From the NCBI GenBank assembly GCA_029582155.1, contig CM055907.1, positions 9,287,503-9,351,502 of the forward strand: a stretch of DNA of 64,000 bases, read 5' to 3'. The position numbers and the translations under genes are program-made. Within the stretch, counting starts at the first letter, position 1, and the number at the start of each line of letters is the position of its first letter. The notes under the pieces were generated by a model. The model had not been told where the DNA came from. It saw only the letters and a program-made list of their open reading frames with translations, and searched no databases. The stretch is from Panopea generosa. Taxonomy: Eukaryota > Mollusca > Bivalvia > Adapedonta > Hiatellidae. Shown one piece after another: positions 53,721 through 64,000 of this stretch.

Positions 53721-54339
53721 GTAACTTACATTTAGGGATTTTAAAATAGCTTGACACAAGTGATCAGCTTTTAATGATAATGTTTCACCTGCATTTAACT
53801 GTTGAAATACCCATACCATTACTTCAGATGTCAAGGTCAAGGTTACACAAAGGTCAAGGTCATGCATTAATGTAAAAAAACAACAACATGAAATTGCATG
53901 TCTAGTCTGAAACATCAGTCCATTACTCTTGATATTCTAATGTCTGGTTCCTGTTTGTTAATCAAAGTTTACCATGGTTGGTCTTATGTATTGCTTGCAA
54001 TATTCCAGTGTCTTGTTATTTAAGAAATTGAAGTGTTCATATCATAATGTAATATATTATGTAATGATCAAATACATTAGTTAACTTACTCATTTAAGCT
54101 AATTTACTTGTAAAATGACACATGGAAAGTAAGCAGCAGTAGATAGATTGATGGCCATTCAAGCCATAAGGGGTCGACTCAAAAACAGTTGGTCAGATAA
54201 AAACAGCGCTTGGTACTGTTTTTACACAGGAAACAGAATCTAGAGCAAGCGTTAGAAGCAACACCCACATCCACACACTGACTGAATCTTTATGGTAAAA
54301 AAAAGTATTGAAACTGGATTTTGTTCTAATCACAAATTA
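53721..54339. other. Intergenic DNA, repeat remnants only
   Basis: AGGTCAAGGT segments near 53835-53860 are decayed continuations of the preceding array; after that nothing is recognised. Confidence 0.4.
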
Positions 54340-57300
54340 TAGCTCCTTAAGAGTATATTCTGTACAAATCATAGCTTGCTGAGATTAGATTCTGTACTAA
54401 TCATAGCTAACTGAGAATAGATTCTGTACAAATCGCTTCTTGAGAGTATATTCTGTACAAATCATAGCTCCTTGAGAGTAGATTCTGTACTAATCACAGC
54501 TCCTTGAGAGTAGATTCTGTACAAATCATAGCTTACTGAGAGTAGATTCTGTACAAAACATGACTTCTTGAGAGTATATTCTGTACAAAACATAGCTTAC
54601 TTATAGTAGATTCTGTACAAATAGCTTCTTGAGAGTATATTCCATACAAATCATAGCTTCTTGAGAGTAGATTCTGTACAAATTACAGCTTCTTGAGAGT
54701 AGATTCCATACAAATCATAGCTTACTGAGAGTAGATTCTGTACACAACATAGCTCCTTGAGAGTATATTCTGTGTAAAACATAGCTTACTGAGAGTATAT
54801 TCTGTACACAACATAGCTTCTTGAGAGTAGATTCTGTGTAAAACAAAGCTTCTTGAGAGTAGATTCTGTACAAAACATAGCTTCTTGAGAGTAAATTCTG
54901 TAAAAATCATAGCATATTGAGAGTAGATTCTGTTCAAATCATATCTTCTTGAGAGTAAAATTTATACAAATCGTAGCTTCTTGAGAGAAGATTCTGTACA
55001 AAACATAGCTTACTGAGAGTAGATTCTGTACAAATCATAGCCCTTAGAGTAGATTCTGTACAAATCATAGTTTTTTGAGTGTATATTCTGTACAAAACAT
55101 AGCTTCTTGAGAGTTTATTCTGTACAAAACATAGCTTCTTGAGAGTTTATTCTGTACAAAACATAGCTTCTTGAGAGTAGATTCTGTACAAAACATAGCT
55201 TCTTTAGGGAAGATTCTGTACAAAACATAGCTTCTTGAGAGTATATTCTGTACAAAACATAGCTTATTGAGAGAGATTCTCTACAAAACATAGCTTACTG
55301 AGAGTATATTCTGTACAAAACATAGTTTATTGAGAGTAAATTCTGTTTAAAACATAACTTACTGAGAGAAGATTCTGTGCAAATTATAACTTACTGAGAG
55401 TAGATTCTGTACCAATTATAGCTTCTTGAGAGACGATTCTGTACAAATCATAGCTTCTTGAGAGATTCTGTACAAAACATAGCTTCTTGAGAGTATATTC
55501 TGTACAAAACATAGCTTCTTGAGAGAAGATTCTGTACAAAACATAGCTTATTGAGAGTAGATTCTGTACAAAACATAGCTTCTTGAGAGAAGATTCTGTT
55601 TAAAACATAGCTTACTGAGAGAAGATTCAGTACAAATTATAACTTACTGAGAGTATATTCTGTACAAAACATAGTTTACTGAGAGTAGATTCTGTACAGA
55701 TCATAGCTTCTTGAGAGTTGAGACCGTACAAATCATAGCTTCTTGAGAGTAGATTCTGTACAAAACATAGCTTACTGAGAGTAGATTCTGTACAAATCAT
55801 AGCTTACTGAGAGTAGACTCTGTACCAATTATAGTTTCTTGAGAGAAGATTCTGTACAAATCATAGCTTACTGAGAGTATATTCTGTACAAAACATAGCT
55901 TACTGAGAGTAGATTCTGTACAAATCATAGCTCCTTTAGAGTAGATTCTGTACAAATCATAGCTTCCTGAGAGTAGATTCTGTACAAATCATAGCTTACT
56001 GTGAGTAGATTCTGTACAAAACATAGCTTACTGAGAGTAGATTCTGTACAAATCATAGCTTCTTGAGAGTAAAATTTATACACCCACAACTCATAGCTTC
56101 TTGAGAGTAGATTATGTACCAATTATAGCTTCTTGAGAGAAGATTCTGTACAAAACATAGCTTACTGAGAGTAGATTCTGTACAAATCATAGCTTCTTTA
56201 GAGTAGATTCTGTACAAATCATAGCTTTTTGAGTGTATATTCTGTACAAAACATAGCTTACTGAGAGTAGATTCTGTACAAATCATAGCTTACTGAGAGT
56301 AGATTCTGTACCAATTATAGCTTCTTGAGAGAATATTCTGTACAAATCATAGCTTACTGAGAGTATATTCTGTACAAAACATAGCTTACTGAGAGTAGAC
56401 TTTAGAGTAGATTCTGTACAAATCATAGCTTCCTGAGAGTAGATTCTGTACAAATCATAGCTTACTGAGAGTAGATTCTGTACAAAACATAGTTTCTTGA
56501 GAGTAAAATTTATACAAATCATAGCTTCTTGAGAGATGATTCTGTACCAATTATAGCTTCTTGAGAGAAGATTCTGTTTAAAAAATAGCTTACTGAGAGT
56601 CGGTTCTGTACAAATTATAACTAACTGAGAGTATATTCTGTACAAAACATAGCTTACTGAGAGTAGATTCTGTACAGATAATAGCTTCTTTGAGAATAGA
56701 TTCTGTACAAAGCATAGCTTCTTGAGAGTAAAATTTATACAAATCATAGCTTTTTGAGAGCAGATTATGTACAAAATATAGCTTACTGGGAGTAGATTCT
56801 GTACAAATCATAGCTTACTGAGAGTAAATTCTGTACCAATTATAGCTTCTTGAGAGAAGATTCTGTACAAATCATAGCTTACTGAGAGTATATTCTGTAC
56901 AAAACATAGCTTACTGAGAGTAGATTCTGTACAAATCATAGCTCATTTAGAGTAGATTCTGTACAAATCATAGCTTCCTGAGAGTAGATTCTGTACAAAT
57001 CGTAGCTTACTGAGAGTAGATTCTGTACAAAACATAGCTTCTTAAGAGTAAAATTATACAAATCATAGCTTACTGAGAGTAGATTATGTACCAATTATAG
57101 CTTCTTGAGAGCAGATTCTGTACAAATCATAGCTTCTTTAGAGTAGATTCTGTACAAATCATAGCTTTTTGAGTGTATATTCTGTACAAAACATAGCTTC
57201 TTGATAGTTTATTCTGTACAAAACAAAGCTTTTTGAGAGTAGATTCTTTACAAAACATAGCTTTTTGAGAGATTCTGTACAAAACATAGCTTCTTGAGAG

Positions 57301-58978
57301 TATATTCTGTACAAAACATAGCTTCTTGAGAGAAGATTCTCTACAAAACTTTGCTTACTGAAAGTAGGTTCTGTACAAATCATAGCTTCTTTGGAGTATA
57401 TTGTGTACAAAATCATAGCTTCTTGAGAGTAGATTCTGTACAAAACATAGCTTCTTGAAAGAAGATTCTGTACAAAACATAGCTTACTGAGAGTAGATTC
57501 TGTACAAAACATAGCTTCTTGAGAGTAGATTCTGTTTAAAACATAGCTTACTGAGAGTAGATTCTGTACAAATCATGGCTTACTGAGAGTATATTCTGTA
57601 CAAAACATAGCTTACTGAGAGCTGATTCTGTACAAAACATGACTTCTTGAGAGTATATTATGTACAAAACAGCTTACTGAGAGTAGATTCTGTACAAAAC
57701 ATAGCTTCTTGAGAGTAGATTCCATACAAATCATAGCTTCTTGAGAGTAGATTCTGTACAAATCATAGCTTCTTGAGAGTAGATTCTGTACAAATAACAG
57801 CTTCTTGAGAGTAGAATCCATACAATTCATAGCTTCTTGAGAGTAGATTATGTACATATCATAGCTCCTTGAGTGTATAATCTATGTAAAACATAGCTTC
57901 TTGAGAGTAGATTCTGTAAAAATCATAGCTTCTTGAGAGTAGATTCTGTACAAATAACAGCTTCTTGAGAGTAGAATCCATACAAATCATAGCTTCTTGA
58001 GAGTAGAATCCATACAAATCATAGCTCCTTGACTGTATAATCTATGTAAAACATAGCTTCTTGAGAGTAGATTCTGTAAAAATCATAGCTTCTTGAGAGT
58101 AGATTCTGTAAAAATCATAGCTTTTTGAGAGTAGATTCTGTAAAAATAATAGCTTCTTGAGAGTAGATTCTGTTCAAATCATAGCTTCTTGAGAGTAAAA
58201 TTTATACAAATCATAGCTTTTTGAGAGAAGATTCTGTACAAATCATAGCTTACTGAGAGTAAATTCTGTACCAATTATAGCTTCTTGAGAGAATATTCTG
58301 TACAAAATATAGCTTACTGAGAGTAGATTCTGTACAAATCATAGCTCCTTGAGAGTAGATTCTGTACAAATCATAGCTTACTGAGAGTATATTCTGTACA
58401 AAACATAGCTTACTGAGAGTAGATTCTGTACAAAAGATAGCTTCTTGAGAGTAGATTCTGTACAAATCATAGCTTGAGAGTAGATTCCGTACAAATCATA
58501 GCTTCTTGAGAGTAAATTCTGTACAATTCATAGCTTACTGAGAGTAGATTCTGTACAAATCATAGCTTACTGAAAGTAGATTCTGTACCAATTATAGCTT
58601 CTTGTGAGCAGATTTTGTACAAATCATAGCTATTGAGAGTAGATTCTGTACAAAAGATAGCTTTTTGAGAGTAAAATTTTTACAAGTCATAGCTGACTGA
58701 GAGTAGATTTTGTACAAAGTATAGCTTCCTGAGAGAAGATTCTGTACAAATCATAGCTTCTTGAGAATAGATTCCGTACAAATCATAGCTTCTTGAGAGT
58801 AGATTCTGTACAAATCGTAGCTTCTTGAGAGTAGATTCTGTACAAATCGTAGCTTCTTGAGAGTAGATTCCGTACAAATCATAGCTTCTTGAGAGTAGAT
58901 TCTGTACAAATCATAGCTTGAGAGTAGATTCCGTACAAATCATAGGTTCTTGAGAGTAGATTCTGTACAAAACATGCA
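54340..58978. repeat. 4.6 kb minisatellite, 32 bp unit, about 145 copies
   Basis: Unit GAGAGTAGATTCTGTACAAA then TCATAGCTTCTT, exactly 32 bp (for example AGATTCTG at 58801 and 58833). Variants are CTTCTT or CTTACT before GAGAG, AAATCAT or AAAACAT, AGATTC or ATATTC, and a rarer ACCAATTATAG at about 55411, 55825, 56109, 56310, 56548, 56836, 57090, 58270 and 58589. Blocks of variants recur in order (compare 55810-56000 with 56830-57020), so multi-unit duplications took place. Because three units are 96 bp, the minus strand reads as 32-residue repeats (CTESTLSKLCFVQNLLSRSY); these frames are broken and not a gene. Confidence 0.95.
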
Positions 58979-60172
58979 GTTAAGGTACATAATTTCAAGC
59001 GGGACAGTGGTGTAGTGAGTACAGTTCCGATCGCTGGCCTGACATTATGAATTTAAAAAAAATAATACTGTTTCTACCCAGGCACTGAATTCTGGGGCTG
59101 TTCATAAATTCTGACTGCTCCAAGTTTATTTCCAATAAAATTAAATAAATTGATTTAGACTAAGGATATAATTTATGGTCTTGGAGGGAGTCAAACTTTG
59201 ACAAAATATTCTTCTTTCACAGTGATTCACCACAGAAGTCCAACATTATTTGCAACTGATATTTCGCTGTAAAGATTGATGTAAAACTTCTAAAACTATT
59301 GTATCTATATTTGAAGAGGAATATTTTCTGCCCCGGAGGGGGAATGATCAAACTACCATGAGATGACAGTCCTCTTGTATTGATGTGTACCGGTATACAT
59401 GTATTATACTATTAGTGTTAGAACTCTACTACTGACATGACAGATAGACTCATGCGATATATTTATTACTGCGAGACGTCTTGACCGGACTGTCATTGTC
59501 CCTGCCTTGGGCTGTAATGTGCTGTCAAGACAGACCATTGAAACAAGTTTTAGCCCTAAAGCTATGTTGCAACTTATGTTCAACAAATGTGTAAATGTGT
59601 TAAGAGGATACTTTTATATACAAGTGTGTATGTACTCCATTGTATTATATATCCCTGCTGTTTTATAATTGAATGAACGGAGTTTTACGGCATACCAACA
59701 CATTGATAATATGAAAGAATTCAGGTTCACTCTGCATGTAGAAGATTTCGTACTTATCTGTGACACTATTACCTTTCAGGAATGATACTGATAATAAAGT
59801 TTAGTTTTAAACATATTTTATTTCAAATATTTTGAATGGGGGTTGGGCCAACTTCTTCCAATTAAGATTCGGCCCTACCCTTACAAGTAAAATATAACAG
59901 AACAAATTACATGTTTATGCTAATATAAACAATTATAAACATACATTAGATGATTGAGTGAGAGAAAGAAAGAGTGAAGTGGTGAAAGAGATAGAGAGGG
60001 AGAAAGAGAGAGAGAGGTGCGGATATTAAAGTACACTTAATGCCTTTACTGTATTTAACATGTGTACTCTAACACCCACGTTCATTATTTGAGACTTGGT
60101 CAAACTCGCGTACTATTTCAACTTGAGATTTTCTTCAATTAAAATTTTTGAAATGCCATAACTTTATTTATA
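58979..60172. other. Intergenic DNA without recognised features
   Basis: AT-rich, with a GA-rich low-complexity stretch at 59955-60016. No gene signal. Confidence 0.45.
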
Positions 60173-60462
60173 GCCGGGCCTGATTAGCTCAGTCGGTTAC
60201 GCGTCTGACTATCAATCCAGGGGTCGTGAGTTCGAATCCCCCGTCCGGAAACAGTCTCCGTGATGATTGATATACGACTTTGTGTCTCATTATCATTCGT
60301 CTCTCACATCTGATTCAAGTGGGAAAGTTATCAGTTACTTGCGGAGATGGGGTGTGCTCGAGTACTGGTTAATTCCAGGAAACAGTGGTTAGGTTAACTG
60401 ATCGTCTGTTAGCCTTTGATGGCATAAAAATGACGCTAAATATTCAATCAACCAATCAACTT
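60173..60462 (+). repeat. tRNA-derived SINE, best-preserved copy
   Basis: The head has a perfect A box TAGCTCAGTCGG and near-perfect B box AGTTCGAATCC. CCGGGC and GTCCGG can pair as an acceptor stem, but the anticodon arm is poor, so it is not a functional tRNA. Body: CAGTCTCCGTGATGATTGAT, GTGGGAAAGTTATCAGTTAC, GTGTGCTCGAGTACTGG and TTAACTGATCGTCTGTTAGC. End: AAATGACGCTAAATATTCAA then TCAACCAATCAA. Other copies: 18505, 20560 (reversed), 40124, 49775, 62683 and 63540 (reversed). Confidence 0.85.
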
Positions 60463-61150
60463 TATTTACATTGATCATTCTGCATGTTATACTTAACCAA
60501 TGAGTTAATATTTGTTATGACTTCAATTCGGTGTTGACATTTAATATATAACGAGTAAATATTTAGGGAAATTGAGGGGGATGGTTGTTGAGGGAAACGT
60601 AGCAACGTTCAGCTTCGTGTGTTATTACGTTTTACACCGTGTGTTAGCTATATGTGTGAGATGTTATGTCACCGTGTCTATCCCCACCGCCCCATCCCTT
60701 TATTGAATCCGATTTTGTTTTTTTAAAAAATAGCTGGCATAATTAAAGTAGAAGAATCCAATGAACCAAACAGTATGCACTAATTAAATAGACCGATGTA
60801 CCAAATACCGAGATAACATGTGCATGTGCCTGACAGATAACATTAGGACTATGCATAGTGACATTATAACATTTGTTTTTGTTATAAATTGATCATAAAA
60901 TTCACGTGTTGATTGATTGTCGTTCGGCTGCTAATTGGTTATCTCGAAAGCGATTAGCAGTAGCTCTGTAAACTGAGCCAATCCAACGTTTCTTCATAAA
61001 GAAATATTACAATCATGTTATTGAATTAACGACCGGCATTAATATTAAAAACTCGTCTGTTTCCGGATACCTCCGTCTATCGCAGCGTGAACGAGAGTCG
61101 CGTGTTCAGAAACAATTGTTCATGTTTAGAAATGTATAAAATAACATCAC
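60463..61150. other. Intergenic DNA without recognised features
   Basis: No gene or repeat family recognised. Confidence 0.45.
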
Positions 61151-61505
61151 GATCATAATGATTTTCCGTTCCATACATTTCTTATTGCAAAATGTATTCA
61201 GATATATGCGATCGTAATGGTGTTCCGTTCCATACATTTCTTATTGCAAAATGTATTCAGATATATGCGATCGTAATGATTTTCCGTTCCATACATTTCT
61301 TATTGCAAGATGTATTCAGATATATGCGATCGTAATGATGTTCCGTTCCATACATTTCCTATTGCAAGATGTATTCAGATATAAGCAATCGTAATGATGT
61401 TCCGTTCCATACATTTCCTATTGCAAGATGTATTCAGATATATGCGATCGTAATGATGTTCCGTTCCATACATTTCTTATTGCAAGATGTATTCAGATAT
61501 ATGCA
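61151..61505 (+). repeat. Six copies of a 59 bp tandem repeat
   Basis: GATCGTAATGATGTTCCGTT then CCATACATTTCTTATTGCAA and GATGTATTCAGATATATGC. Unit starts at 61151, 61210, 61269, 61328, 61387 and 61446. Copies are nearly identical (GATGTT or GATTTT, TTCTTA or TTCCTA), indicating recent expansion or homogenisation. Confidence 0.93.
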
Positions 61506-61975
61506 GACGTATTTAATGCAAAGTCAGGAATTAATTTGTGGAGAATAACGGTGGCGAGAAAAAGCGAAATATACACATTTTGAATCTATACTTTACTTAT
61601 TTTCATGTGGGTAAACATCATTCCACTGAAGGGAATGTTACGCAATTTGCATAGCAAAACCCCCACTCATCCTTCGCTCGTTCCCCTCACTGCTTTTACA
61701 TGATTTTAAGAAACATTATATTGCGTTACACTCGGTAACACGGGCCATTTATACTTGTCACTTTTTATGACAGTCGCGATGAAATATAGCCGTAGAAAGG
61801 AAACATCTTGGATTGTCGTCTGCGCTAATTAGCATAAGTGAAGGTGACCTTTAATGGGAATTGTTCGTAATCGTCTGCAAAGAAATGCGGATTAATCATA
61901 ATTTTAATCATGACAGTGGGCTATGTGTTTGATCTGTTTCAATATTTCAAATTGAAACGAATTTTGGGTACGTGT

Positions 61976-62125
61976 ATGTGGTGGTGGTAATGGTGGTGGT
62001 GGTGTTGATTGGGTGTGGGTGAGTGGTGGTGATGATGGTTGTGTGTGGGTGAAAGGTTGATGTTGGTTGTGTGTGGGTAAGTGGTGGTTGTGGTGATGGT
62101 GGTAGGGGTGGAAGGACGGGTTGGG
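61976..62125. repeat. GGT-rich low-complexity tract
   Basis: GTGGTGGTGGTAATGGTGG and GGGTGTGGGTGAGTGG text on the plus strand. The minus-strand Pro/His/Thr-rich frames over it are artefacts of composition. Confidence 0.85.
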
Positions 62126-62333
62126 AGGGGGCGCACGGCGTACGAACACAGAACAGTTTATACGGCACCGACATAAAACAATCGCCGTGTAAATAGTTTT
62201 GAACATATTGTTATTGATTTTCACAGGCCAATGTCTTTGACCGTAAATTCTAACGCCATAACCCACGACCACCCCTTTAAATTTACAATTCACGTTAAAA
62301 CCGATACGACAATATCACTTAATAGACGTGTAG

Positions 62334-62536
62334 AGTGCGTGGTCCAGTGGTAGAGCATCATGCCAAGGATCTGAGGATCTCCGGTACAATTCTCCGCCAC
62401 GGCTGTGTGTAGTGACGCTGAGCAAGACATTTTATCCACATATGCTTGGTACTGGTTCTACTCAGGAATACATCGAGCGTGATTTGTACAAGTTGTAAGA
62501 AATTGTTTAACAATCGGTATAAAATAAATAAATAAA
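62334..62536 (+). repeat. tRNA-derived SINE (CTTGAGCAAGACA family)
   Basis: GTGGTCCAGTGGTAGAGCAT (A-box region) and CCGGTACAATTCTCC (decayed B box), then GACGCTGAGCAAGACATTTT, ATATGCTTGGTACTGGTTCT, GAGCGTGATTTGTACAAGTT and an AAATAAATAAAT tail. Confidence 0.75.
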
Positions 62537-62682
62537 ATGAAAAGAAACCAAAACCAGGAAGTACGAATTGACACGAAGAAAGAACATAATAAATGATTAA
62601 CGTTCTGGCGCATTGAAGGACTATAAAAACGCTGGATATCTGATTTCACAAGAGTCAGTTGTGAAAACGTTTTGCGTTTTCT

Positions 62683-62912
62683 AGCTGGGCTCGATTAGCT
62701 CAGTCGGTTAAGCGTCTGACTATCAATCCAGGGATCGTGAGTTCCAATCCCCATCCGGTATCAGTCTCCATGATGATTGGTATACGACATGGGGTGTGCT
62801 CGAGTACCGGTTTTACCTTCCAGGATCCCAGAAAACAGTGGTTAGATTAACTGATCGTCCCTCGATGGCATAAAAATGACGCTTAATGTTCAATCAATCA
62901 ATCATCAATTGA
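62683..62912 (+). repeat. tRNA-derived SINE with internal deletion
   Basis: Head GATTAGCTCAGTCGGTTAAG and GTGAGTTCCAATCCC match 60173-60462. After GGTATACGACAT about 70 bp of body are missing and the text resumes at GGGGTGTGCTCGAGTACCGG. End: AAATGACGCTTAATGTTCAA then TCAATCAATCA. Confidence 0.8.
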
Positions 62913-63539
62913 ATGTATGTACCTGTATAAATATAAATCAATATTCCTCACTGCCTATAAAAAGCTGACGTGTACTCGGAAAATGAAAACGGTGTCTAAA
63001 ACGAAAACAAAAAGTCGCTCATCATAAGATTCTAAAACCAAATACATCCATACTAGCACCATTAATAAAAGTTACAACTGACTGTTATCAAGTAATTTGT
63101 TCGTACCTAATCAGCATATATACTTTACTATAAATGCGCTGGGTAATGCATGTAATTTAACAGACACGTTTAAACATACATGTTTATGTAAAAATGCAAA
63201 TTTAATTAGAATGTAATATGTTAATTTTGCCCTGTCTTACTCTTGCCCGATGCATAAGCGATTACATACGCGTAGCTTTATTGTTGCAATCGTCGAGACA
63301 TTGACAGAGGTCAAGGGAGTGTTGAGAAATGACCGTGGGGAAATTTATACGGTTATATATAACTTGGAATATAACATATTTTATAGAAACCGGTTAACTT
63401 CGTGTTGTATTTTTTTCTAGTTTATTCTGTTGATATTCAAATAATTTACTTATACAAATTCGAAAACTGGTCGTAGAAAGGATAATTATATAACTTCGGT
63501 GTAAAATACATCATGCTAATGAACATTGAATTCGTTTGT
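62913..63539. other. Intergenic DNA without recognised features
   Basis: AT-rich, no gene signal. Confidence 0.45.
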
Positions 63540-63816
63540 TTGAATATTTAGCGTCATTTATGCCATCGAGGGCTAACGGACGATCAATCAACCTAACCAC
63601 TCTTTCCTTGGATCCTAAAAGGTTAACCAATATTCGAGCACACCAATCTCCTCTAGTAATTAATCATATTCCCAGTTGAATCAGCGGTGTGAGACGAATG
63701 ACAATGAGATGCAATGGCGTATATCAGTCATCACAGAGACCGTGGCCGGACGGGGATTCGAACTCGGGATTCATAGACTGATAGACGAGCAAGCGATTGA
63801 GCTATCCCGGGCAGGC
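63540..63816 (-). repeat. tRNA-derived SINE, reversed copy
   Basis: On the minus strand: CCCGGGATAGCTCAATCGCT (A box), CGAGTTCGAATCCCCGTCCG (B box), CTGTGATGACTGATATACGC, GTGTGCTCGAATATTGGTTA, GATCGTCCGTTAGCCCTCGA and ATGACGCTAAATATTCA. Full length and the same family as 60173-60462. Confidence 0.8.
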
Positions 63817-64000
63817 TGAACATTTAAAGGGAATATATCGGGATTTTCAAAATTTAAAAGTTATCTATAAACATGTAGTTTTTTTCAATACAAATTATCA
63901 TACCTGTATGCCTTCACTGACTCAGTTTTGCCAAAAAGGATATCTATTTAAACATGCCAAAATAGTATATTGAAAAGGGATTTCCTAACTTGGGTTGTCC

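Noticed and set aside
54722-58877. Long minus-strand frames of 32-residue repeats rich in CTESTLSKLCFVQN text, like a repeat protein
   Set aside because: They arise because three 32 bp units make 96 bp. Frames shift whenever a unit is imperfect, and there is no conserved start, domain or splice context.
60173-60255. Possible functional tRNA gene
   Set aside because: A and B boxes and part of the acceptor stem are good, but the anticodon arm does not pair and the sequence continues into a SINE body shared by at least six other copies.
61904-62293. 129-codon Pro/His/Thr-rich frame on the minus strand
   Set aside because: It overlaps a GGT-rich low-complexity tract; composition alone explains it.

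Overview
The window is intron-rich, AT-rich metazoan nuclear DNA. The short tRNA-derived SINEs, the hairpin-ended repeats with internal tandem units, the many minisatellites and the two protein sequences together suggest a mollusc, most likely a marine bivalve. The species is an inference and cannot be fixed from the sequence. All splice sites used below are GT-AG.

Two host genes can be read exon by exon. (1) eIF4A, the DEAD-box RNA helicase of translation initiation, lies on the minus strand from its ATG at 19498 down to 1892. Nine coding exons give 363 complete codons. The last exon, with the end of helicase motif VI and the C-terminus, lies off the left edge. (2) The beta subunit of Na+/K+-ATPase lies on the plus strand from 28303 to 44466. 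Six coding exons give 312 residues, and a 3' UTR of up to 4.5 kb may follow. The genes are divergent, about 8.8 kb apart, and each has a perfect CRE palindrome (TGACGTCA) upstream of its start codon.

Nearly everything else is repeat. The eIF4A introns hold SINEs, two MITE families, hairpin-ended tandem elements and, in the 8.6 kb intron 4, a 4.4 kb satellite-like array of nine ~516 bp units. That array contains a 1542 bp higher-order period. The intergenic region holds a large inverted-repeat pair (20201-20466 and 27312-27609) around two adjoining minisatellites, one with a hairpin in most early units. The ATP1B introns hold a 1836 bp piggyBac-like element with TTAA duplications, a 657 bp hAT-like element, several SINEs and a 29 bp minisatellite. 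From about 49 to 64 kb no gene is visible. That stretch contains two ~165 bp-period arrays, a 4.6 kb array of about 145 copies of a 32 bp unit, a 59 bp array and several SINEs. No retrovirus-like, LTR or Polinton-like element and no CRISPR array was recognised. Apart from the two genes, the open reading frames are products of tandem repeats or chance.
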